Of a stretch of DNA of 8,891 nucleotides, positions 1 through 6,086 are shown one piece after another (position 1 is the stretch's first letter; each line of letters opens with the position of its first letter). The position numbers were made by a program, and so were the translations under genes. The notes below the pieces were generated by a model, which searched no databases, had not been told where the DNA came from, and saw only the letters and a list, made by a program, of their open reading frames with translations. Source of the stretch: Prevotellaceae bacterium UBA1716 (GTDB lineage Bacteria > Bacteroidota > Bacteroidia > Bacteroidales > Bacteroidaceae); contig DCIW01000222.1 of NCBI GenBank assembly GCA_002317225.1, positions 1 through 8,891 of the forward strand. The letters are read 5' to 3'.

Positions 1-3000
1 AGATTGATATATTGTGCCACAGACATCGGACTCATGAGCATACATGGGCAGAGTCGAGGGAGGAGTTCTTGGATAGAGTCGAACAAATCACGAATCGACA
101 ATCCGCGACCGCTATTGATGTTTCGCTTCAAGATACCAATCTCGCTACTGTTGTCAATATTGTCTGTCACACGAGGCACATTTGCAGCAAGGCGGGCATA
201 GAGTTCTTTCTTGCAGAGTTCCTGGAACTGAGCTGTGAGTTCGCGATAATGCTTCACCTGCTCATCAAAGAGCATACCTTCGAATGTGTTGATTGTGTCC
301 GAAGCAGCAACCTTCTCCATGCTCTTTCGCATGAAGTATCCCTTGAAGAACTGTTGTGCAACGGTAGTTGGTTCAACCACTTGCGACTCAACCACATCGA
401 CTACAGTATTCAAGTTCTTTCGCAATAATTCTGCTCGATGTTCGCACCAATGGTTCCAATCACGCAAACGGTTTTCGTTGTCAATCCATGTCTGCAACTT
501 CCGTTTCACTTCATCAGCATTCATGAAACTTGCCATTGCAACCGAAGCCTTCTGCTGCTCTTCCGCACATTCCTTTTCCTTCTTTTGGAAAGCACGAAGA
601 TTATCGAGAAGAGGTTGCACATCGCCCTTCGAAATCTGTGGTGAGAAGAATCGCAACTTCTTCACAAACGAGTTTGAAGAGAAGAAGCGAGGCAAGAACC
701 ATTTGCCTTGTATCTCAAACCATTCCTGTGCAAGTCGAACGGAATCTTGTGTCAGGATATCTTCGTTGCAAGTGGAGAGGATGGTCTTCTTCAAGCCTTC
801 CACTTCTGTTCTCATCTGAGCATACTTATGCAACTCGTCCGAACTGTCATTATCAAACAAGAACTTCAGATTTGCTCCCGACAAAGACTCTGCTTTTTGG
901 AACAATCCGATGAGACTGAGCACCTTGTCGAGTGCTTCAGTTCCATTGCTCACCTTTATGCCATCGATGAGCGGGATTGCCTTGCGGAGCAAATCAACAA
1001 ACTCTGCCTGATGGCTCAATACTTCCTTACTTACGATAAGTTCGCGCAAAGGGTGCTGCGATGGTTGACCAACCAAACTGAATATCGCAACGAGTTCGCC
1101 CGAAAGGACTTTCTCATAGTCTGTAAGAGTTGTGGCATTGAGTCCGCTGATTGGTTCGGTAGAGTTTATGCTGAATAGTTCTACCGCAAGCGATTCATAT
1201 CTTACCACACAATCGTACAACGAGAATCCATCTGCCCCAACAGTATGGAGAGCCTCCATATATCGTATCAACTTCTGCCTCTGAGCATAGAGGTCGTCAG
1301 CAGTCTTCTGATACTCGCCTGGTTGTTTGATATGTGCTACATTGAGAGCTTTGTCAAGTTGCTCAAGTATATGTTTCTTAGTCGATTTGTTGCTATGGAG
1401 TTCGAGGCAGAATGGTTCGAGCCCGATCTTCTCCAGTCGTTTCTGCACAACGGAGAGGGCAGCCATCTTTTCTGCCACGAAGAGCACTCGCTTACCTTGG
1501 AAGAGGGCATTGGCAATGAGGTTGGTGATAGTCTGCGACTTACCCGTTCCAGGAGGGCCAAAGAGTATGAAACTGTTTCCCTTTCCTGCCTCATATACTG
1601 CTGCCATCTGCGATGAGTCCACCGCAACAGGAATTGCCATATCCGAAGGTTTTACGGTCTTGTCGAGTTCGCCGAGTTCTGAAGTCACATCAGCAGGTTG
1701 CCAAGTGAGGCGATTCTCCACAAGACTCTTCACCACCTTACTCTCCAACAACTGTTCGCGGTGATTGTGTATGTCGTTCCACATCAAGAACTTGCTGAAT
1801 GAGAAGAGTCCCAAGATGCACTCTTCTTCCACATCCCAATTCTTCTGGTCCTTCAGGCAAGTGCGCAGTATGGCAAATATCTTCGCTACATCTACCCCAC
1901 TCGCATCCTTTGGCAGTTCGTCCAGTCCGCTCACCTTTATATCATAGTTCTGGCGAAGGAACTCCATGAGTGTGATGTTGAGCGTGATTTCCTCATCACG
2001 AGTGCGGAAATAGTACTGTCCTTTCTTATACACCATCTCCACCGGAAGGAGCAGGATTGGAGCATGATGTGGTTGGTTGCTGCTTTCTGTCTCAAACCAA
2101 CGCAACGTACCGATTGCAAGGAAGAGCGAGTTGGCACCAGTCTCTTCTATTGCTGTTCGTGCCGAACGGTAAATGGCTTTGAGCGTTGCCTTTGTCTCCG
2201 ACTCAATCTGATAAGTATGCACCACATGCTTCTCTATGTCGCTCTTAATCAGCGGTTCGAGATTGGAGAGGAGTTTCGAGCGATGCAAGCGTTCTTCGGG
2301 ATCCACCTCAAACGGTATATCTGGTTTTGGGAGGATGCAATACTCTTCCCCACCCTGCAGATGGTCCTCAATCTTGTCCACATCGAACGACACCAACTGA
2401 ATGGCACGACGACGGAGATAAAGGTTGAGCAATGTGTTGCGAAGGGAGAAATCGAGCAATTTGCGTTCCCAGATGTCCAGTTTGGTGAGTTGTCTTTGCG
2501 AACTGCCCACATTCTCGAGGTCGTATCGGGTATGGTGAGGTATTTCGATGTCAGCATTTTCATGTTCCACACCTTCCACATCCACATACCATTTTCCATC
2601 CACGATAGTTCGGACAGGCAGTGGGAAGAAACGCTCCAAACGACAACGATGGATATCCAGGAAGAGTTCGAATGTTTCACTACGCAGAAGGTGTTGCTCA
2701 CCCATCTTTATGGCATTTTCAAACGAGGTGTTGTCTTCCGTTATCTGGGTGCATTCGAGCATGATCATTTCGTTGATGCCTTTCGAACATTTCTTCTCGA
2801 GGAACGAAGCATCATCTCCAATGCTATGCGCATAGCAGTCTTCCACAAGCCACACACCGAGGAAGGCATGTCCATGAATGAGCACGATGATTGGGTTGAG
2901 TCCGATGCTTTCGAGAGCCGAAGCCATCAGGAGGGTGAGTTCGATGCAGTTGCCGATTTTGCTCTTGAGCACTTGGTCGGGAAGTGTGATTCGCTGTCCA

Positions 3001-3596
3001 ATCTCTTCGAAACTCGCTGGCACATAACGGTATATGATTCCTTCGTTGTGGAGGGTCTTGAATATGGCAGCCACTTGTCGGAGCACTTCTTCAGGATTGT
3101 TCGAGAGGTATCCAGTGAAGGACGAGTCGCCAGTCTCTTGCTTCTTCACTTCAGCTGCCTTGACTACTATCTCGTTGATTGCTGCAAGGTTAGGCATCAC
3201 GAACGATGCCAATGCCTGTGGTATGATGCTTGTGCCGAGCCATTGGTCGAATGCCATCACATCGAGGGGGAAAGTCTGCGAATATATTTCTTCATCGGCA
3301 GACAAGACTGCGAGGGTGAAGTCGGTCACCACCTTTTCGGTGAGTGATGACAAAGCACTTGCATCGAGTCGGAGTTGGAGTTCTTTGATTCTGAGCGAAC
3401 TGCCAGCTTCGATTACTGGGTAGACAGGAGTCTTCTCTTCCTTGATATACTCCCCTCGTGCCACAATACGCACATCACGCAATGCCTCTTCCGATTCGTT
3501 TTTCAACACGATCTTCTGGCATATCTGTACGTGATTGTGAACCAACGAGTAGTTTACATTCTGTAGATATTCGACGCTAAATGCAAGTGCAGCCAT
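1..3596 (-). CDS. DUF4011-type superfamily 1 helicase with transglutaminase-like segment, 3' end outside window
   Basis: The frame is open from an ATG at 3596 to the left edge: 1198 codons and no stop. Seen in order: a strand-rich N-terminal region (about 10-130); a transglutaminase-like segment with candidate triad Cys217 (KIGNC), His243 (GHAFLGVW) and Asp253; the DUF4011 signature WERKLLDFSLRNTLLN at 376-391; Walker A GPPGTGKS at 680-687; a roughly 500-residue mostly helical insertion; and MSPMSVAQYI at 1188-1197, which in this family precedes the Walker B box. Family members are usually well over 1500 residues, with AAA_11/AAA_12 helicase halves and often a C-terminal Vsr-like nuclease or DUF3320; none of that can be checked here. 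The likely role is a cytoplasmic ATP-dependent nucleic-acid helicase or translocase, possibly anti-phage. The start is supported by AAGGAGGA five bases upstream and a consensus-like promoter. No signal peptide is visible. Family assignment is strong; the defence role is inferred. Confidence 0.9.
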   Translation of the reverse strand, partial: MAALAFSVEYLQNVNYSLVHNHVQICQKIVLKNESEEALRDVRIVARGEYIKEEKTPVYPVIEAGSSLRIKELQLRLDASALSSLTEKVVTDFTLAVLSADEEIYSQTFPLDVMAFDQWLGTSIIPQALASFVMPNLAAINEIVVKAAEVKKQETGDSSFTGYLSNNPEEVLRQVAAIFKTLHNEGIIYRYVPASFEEIGQRITLPDQVLKSKIGNCIELTLLMASALESIGLNPIIVLIHGHAFLGVWLVEDCYAHSIGDDASFLEKKCSKGINEMIMLECTQITEDNTSFENAIKMGEQHLLRSETFELFLDIHRCRLERFFPLPVRTIVDGKWYVDVEGVEHENADIEIPHHTRYDLENVGSSQRQLTKLDIWERKLLDFSLRNTLLNLYLRRRAIQLVSFDVDKIEDHLQGGEEYCILPKPDIPFEVDPEERLHRSKLLSNLEPLIKSDIEKHVVHTYQIESETKATLKAIYRSARTAIEETGANSLFLAIGTLRWFETESSNQPHHAPILLLPVEMVYKKGQYYFRTRDEEITLNITLMEFLRQNYDIKVSGLDELPKDASGVDVAKIFAILRTCLKDQKNWDVEEECILGLFSFSKFLMWNDIHNHREQLLESKVVKSLVENRLTWQPADVTSELGELDKTVKPSDMAIPVAVDSSQMAAVYEAGKGNSFILFGPPGTGKSQTITNLIANALFQGKRVLFVAEKMAALSVVQKRLEKIGLEPFCLELHSNKSTKKHILEQLDKALNVAHIKQPGEYQKTADDLYAQRQKLIRYMEALHTVGADGFSLYDCVVRYESLAVELFSINSTEPISGLNATTLTDYEKVLSGELVAIFSLVGQPSQHPLRELIVSKEVLSHQAEFVDLLRKAIPLIDGIKVSNGTEALDKVLSLIGLFQKAESLSGANLKFLFDNDSSDELHKYAQMRTEVEGLKKTILSTCNEDILTQDSVRLAQEWFEIQGKWFLPRFFSSNSFVKKLRFFSPQISKGDVQPLLDNLRAFQKKEKECAEEQQKASVAMASFMNADEVKRKLQTWIDNENRLRDWNHWCEHRAELLRKNLNTVVDVVESQVVEPTTVAQQFFKGYFMRKSMEKVAASDTINTFEGMLFDEQVKHYRELTAQFQELCKKELYARLAANVPRVTDNIDNSSEIGILKRNINSGRGLSIRDLFDSIQELLPRLCPCMLMSPMSVAQYIN

Positions 3597-3600
3597 ACTT

Positions 3601-3608
3601 TCCTCCTT
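3601..3608 (-). promoter_or_regulatory. Strong Shine-Dalgarno sequence of the DUF4011 helicase gene
   Basis: Read on the minus strand the bases are AAGGAGGA, followed by AAGT and the ATG at 3596. Counted from the last G, the spacer is five bases. This is a near-perfect complement to the usual 16S rRNA 3' tail. It is notable because Bacteroidota genes mostly lack such sites: the SusD-like and third-gene starts in this window have only A/T-rich leaders. It fixes the start codon of the helicase gene. Confidence 0.85.
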
Positions 3609-3628
3609 ATTAATAATGATACATTGTG

Positions 3629-3660
3629 CAAAAATACGCTTTTTCAACGAAACAACCAAA
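3629..3660 (-). promoter_or_regulatory. Bacteroidota-type promoter upstream of the DUF4011 helicase gene
   Basis: On the minus strand TTTG (3660-3657) is followed after exactly 20 bases by TATTTTTG (3636-3629). This matches the established Bacteroides primary sigma factor pattern of TTTG near -33 and TAnnTTTG near -7. Transcription would start near 3622-3625, giving a leader of under 30 bases that contains the strong ribosome-binding site. The promoter lies downstream of the hairpin that ends the preceding operon, so the helicase gene is probably transcribed independently. No operator-like inverted repeat was seen around it. This is a pattern match; the start site has not been measured. Confidence 0.7.
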
Positions 3661-3712
3661 CATCAAGACAGTTAAATAATACTAACAGGCACATTCAAGG
3701 CGTAAAATGAAT

Positions 3713-3748
3713 GAGGGCGTATCAAAAATAAAACTTTGATACGCCCTC
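3713..3748 (-). terminator. Rho-independent-type terminator closing the SusC/SusD/lipoprotein operon
   Basis: A perfect 14-bp stem (3713-3726 paired with 3735-3748) encloses an 8-base loop. In the minus-strand direction the stem is followed by ATTCATTTT, a moderately U-rich tail. It starts about 70 bases after the stop codon of the third operon gene and lies before the helicase promoter, so it should insulate the two units. On the plus strand the stem is followed by GTTTT, so it could also work weakly in the other direction, but no plus-strand gene ends here. The rest of the 3597-3818 gap holds only the helicase promoter and ribosome-binding site. Confidence 0.8.
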
Positions 3749-3818
3749 GTTTTGCTGAAGATACTTGAGTGACTTATTTAACGAATGAGTTGTTTAGTCT
3801 TCACCACCTTCGTCGTCA

Positions 3819-4679
3819 TCACCCATGTTGCTCAATGTCGACAACAACACCGATGAGGTCGCAGTAAGTGATTGCGATACCTGTGGTGAGGTTCATGAAG
3901 AGGTATTCAGCCTTGCCTTCTTCGTTGACATTACCAGTTGGGATGCAAGTGTAGCCTTCGCTTGTGTAGTAATCGATAATTGCCTGGTCATCAAGGTCTT
4001 CGTTGTAGAGGATTGTAAGACTTGTAACGTAGCCTTCTACTACGTTGAGTGATACACACATGAGATAGTCGTCGTCTTCGTAGTTGACCATGTATGCATC
4101 ACCATACTTCATGATTGCATCACCATACTCGTCGATGAGGTCGTCGATTGACTTGCCGAGAAGTGCGTTCACAACTTCAACAGGAGTTCCTTCGATAGAA
4201 CCGCTTTCGTTGATTTCAGGTACATTCTTTGGGTTTGTGAAAGTGATTGAAGAGTTCTCGTAAACACCGATGACAAGAGTTGCATCCTCCTGCTTTTCAG
4301 CATTTCCGTAAAAATAAGCACCTTCTTCCTCGTCAAGTCCGTAAGAAGTGAACTTAGAAGCGAAATGCTTCTGAAGGTCTTCAGCCTTGAAAGCGTTCTC
4401 CTTAAGCATCACCATTGCAAGATAAACAGAATTAGTCTCTGGGTTGATAGCTGTTGTGATGCTGCTGATATTTGCCTTTGGTTCTTCGTAAGAGTAGAAT
4501 GAACCGAAGTTCAATGAAGGTTCGCCAAGAGTCTTGATCATGTTGGCATACGACATGTCGATGAGCGAAGAGTAGTCGAGTGCTACGATAGCAGGATCAA
4601 TCTGGTCTTCTTTGTTTTCGTCCTTGTTACAGCTGACGAAAGCGAGTGCTGCGAGGAGCATCAAAAAATACTTTTTCAT
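3819..4679 (-). CDS. Putative surface lipoprotein with two diverged domain copies, third gene of the SusC/SusD operon
   Basis: The 286-residue product is not assigned to a named family. It begins with a classical lipoprotein signal: MKK, a hydrophobic stretch, then lipobox FVSC with Cys17 as the acylation site. Residues after the cysteine are N-K-D-E, fitting the K-(D/E)2 surface-export signal described for Bacteroidota lipoproteins, so the mature protein is probably on the cell surface. About residues 34-150 and 168-284 look like two diverged copies of one alpha/beta unit: compare MIKTLGEP with LIDEYGDA, and helix, then SYGLDEEEG against SEGYTCIPTGNVNEEG, each followed by a closing beta strand. 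The protein is very acidic. The ATG lies 17 bases after the SusD-like gene, so the two are almost certainly cotranscribed. Position suggests an accessory ligand-binding role, but no carbohydrate-binding domain or catalytic motif was recognised. The 3' end may be frameshifted, with an acidic tail encoded just past the stop. Confidence 0.88.
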   Translation of the reverse strand: MKKYFLMLLAALAFVSCNKDENKEDQIDPAIVALDYSSLIDMSYANMIKTLGEPSLNFGSFYSYEEPKANISSITTAINPETNSVYLAMVMLKENAFKAEDLQKHFASKFTSYGLDEEEGAYFYGNAEKQEDATLVIGVYENSSITFTNPKNVPEINESGSIEGTPVEVVNALLGKSIDDLIDEYGDAIMKYGDAYMVNYEDDDYLMCVSLNVVEGYVTSLTILYNEDLDDQAIIDYYTSEGYTCIPTGNVNEEGKAEYLFMNLTTGIAITYCDLIGVVVDIEQHG

Positions 4680-4696
4680 TGTTTTGTGATTTTGAA

Positions 4697-6076
4697 TTAA
4701 TAATTTTGAGTTAATGTATTATTATATTTTGTTGCATTAAGAGGGAATGGGAACACCCAGAGAGGCGAATTAGGCTTCAACGAGTATGTTCCGAGCGAAC
4801 CAAGACGATGGGTGATGGTGCGAGCGTATGCAGGTTCTGTGTTCCATCGCTTGATGTCGAAGTAGTTGAAAGTAGTGCCGAGTTGTTCCACGAACTTAGC
4901 TTTCTGCATGAGTTTCATTGCTTCCGCCTCGGATGATGCAGTGAATGGTTGTGGGTTCTCGATACGATAAGTGCGAATCTTATTTACGAGGTCGAGACCA
5001 TCCTGAATCTTGCCTGTACGGATAAGGCATTCGGCTGCAACGTAGTAGAGCTGTTCGGTGGTGAGTCCCCATACATTTGCCTGGGTAGTCCAGTCCATAA
5101 ACATACGCACTCCGCTGATACCCGAGAACGACTCACCGTAATCGGCACTCCATCCGACGGTGCAATACTTGATGACATAGTCGTCAGCCTCAAATATTGA
5201 ATTGGATTCGAGCGAAAGCATCTCCATGGTAGGCGACACTCTCGAACCATTGCCCATCCAGATAAAATTGTTTTCCGACTGCTGGTCCTGAACCCATTTC
5301 TTTTCTTCGACGATACCTGAATGGTCGAAAATCTGCGGATGGAGTTCGATGGCCTTCTGTGCATAAGGCAGAGCTTCAGCATAACGCTTCATCTGCATCA
5401 GTACCACGGCACGCACAGCATAGCCCCAAGCCTTGTCACCACGAATGGCAGCTGCTGCACTCTTGTCAGGCAGATTGCTGATAACTTCATCGCTCACATC
5501 ATCAAGAATCATGTCGTAAGTCTGCTGAAGCGTGAGTTTCTGCTTGGTCTCTGTAACCGAAGTACTTGTATTGTACGCGATACCACCCTCGTCGGCTGCA
5601 GTCGATGCATCATACTGCTTGGCATAATAGCATGCAAGCAACCAGTGCATATAGGCACGCATCACTCGTGCTTCGCTGATGAGTTGTGGTTTGAGGTTCT
5701 CATCGCCTTGAGCATCAGCCATTTTGCTTATCACCACATTCATGTCGTTGATATAGGCGTATATCGAAGAATAGCGGTCGTCGGTGGTAGTGAGGATGGC
5801 ACGATCCACGCTCTCGTCAAATGCCATGATGGCATATTTCACTGTATTCGTCTGACTCAGGACCGAACTGACCATGTCGAATGCACCAAGCGATTCGCCT
5901 GCAAGGATAGAGGCATTTTCGGGAGGGATGGAATTGATCATGTACTCCTGATTGAGCAGATATTCGAGTTCGCTTACTGTGCCAAGAGTCACCTTGCCCT
6001 TCGGAACAATGTCAAGTTGTTTTTCACAACTGCAAAGGACGAACAGTAATAAAATGTATAATATATTTCGTTTCAT
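4697..6076 (-). CDS. SusD/RagB-family nutrient-uptake outer-membrane lipoprotein
   Basis: The product (459 residues) is the surface lid and ligand-binding partner of the SusC-like channel encoded just upstream. A lipoprotein signal ends at lipobox LCSC with Cys17, followed by the family-typical EKQLDIVPKG. The N-terminal SusD-like region includes SEARVMRAYMHWLLACYYAKQY, here broken as SEARVMRAYM and HWLLACYYAKQY (about residues 135-156). TPR-like helices follow (for example RYAEALPYAQKAIELHP). The C-terminal part carries QLGTTFNYFDIKRWN and the closing LWVFPFPLNATKYNNTLTQN, both hallmarks of SusD/RagB proteins. The length is at the short end for the family, which usually runs 450-600 residues. 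I chose the ATG at 6076, ten bases after the SusC-like stop, over an in-frame TTG at 6082 that adds two residues and has no better ribosome-binding site. The ligand cannot be read from the sequence. Confidence 0.95.
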   Translation of the reverse strand: MKRNILYILLLFVLCSCEKQLDIVPKGKVTLGTVSELEYLLNQEYMINSIPPENASILAGESLGAFDMVSSVLSQTNTVKYAIMAFDESVDRAILTTTDDRYSSIYAYINDMNVVISKMADAQGDENLKPQLISEARVMRAYMHWLLACYYAKQYDASTAADEGGIAYNTSTSVTETKQKLTLQQTYDMILDDVSDEVISNLPDKSAAAAIRGDKAWGYAVRAVVLMQMKRYAEALPYAQKAIELHPQIFDHSGIVEEKKWVQDQQSENNFIWMGNGSRVSPTMEMLSLESNSIFEADDYVIKYCTVGWSADYGESFSGISGVRMFMDWTTQANVWGLTTEQLYYVAAECLIRTGKIQDGLDLVNKIRTYRIENPQPFTASSEAEAMKLMQKAKFVEQLGTTFNYFDIKRWNTEPAYARTITHRLGSLGTYSLKPNSPLWVFPFPLNATKYNNTLTQNY

Positions 6077-6086
6077 AATCAACTAC

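Noticed and set aside
2064..3347. A 427-codon open frame on the plus strand
   Set aside because: It lies wholly antisense to the DUF4011 helicase gene, whose protein has clear family motifs over the same bases. Its translation is rich in His, Cys and Phe with no recognisable domain, as expected from the complement of a codon-biased gene, and no ribosome-binding site or promoter supports it.
3597..3818. Possible small RNA, riboswitch or attachment site in the intergenic gap
   Set aside because: Apart from the terminator hairpin, promoter and ribosome-binding site, no further inverted or direct repeats, tRNA-like fold or conserved riboswitch core was recognised.
5321..6049. A 242-codon open frame on the plus strand
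   Set aside because: It is antisense to the SusD-like gene, which is certain. The product is His/Cys/Ile-rich without motifs.
6077..6082. TTG start two codons before the ATG of the SusD-like gene
   Set aside because: The TTG has no ribosome-binding site advantage, and the ATG at 6076 gives a normal lipoprotein signal starting MKRN.
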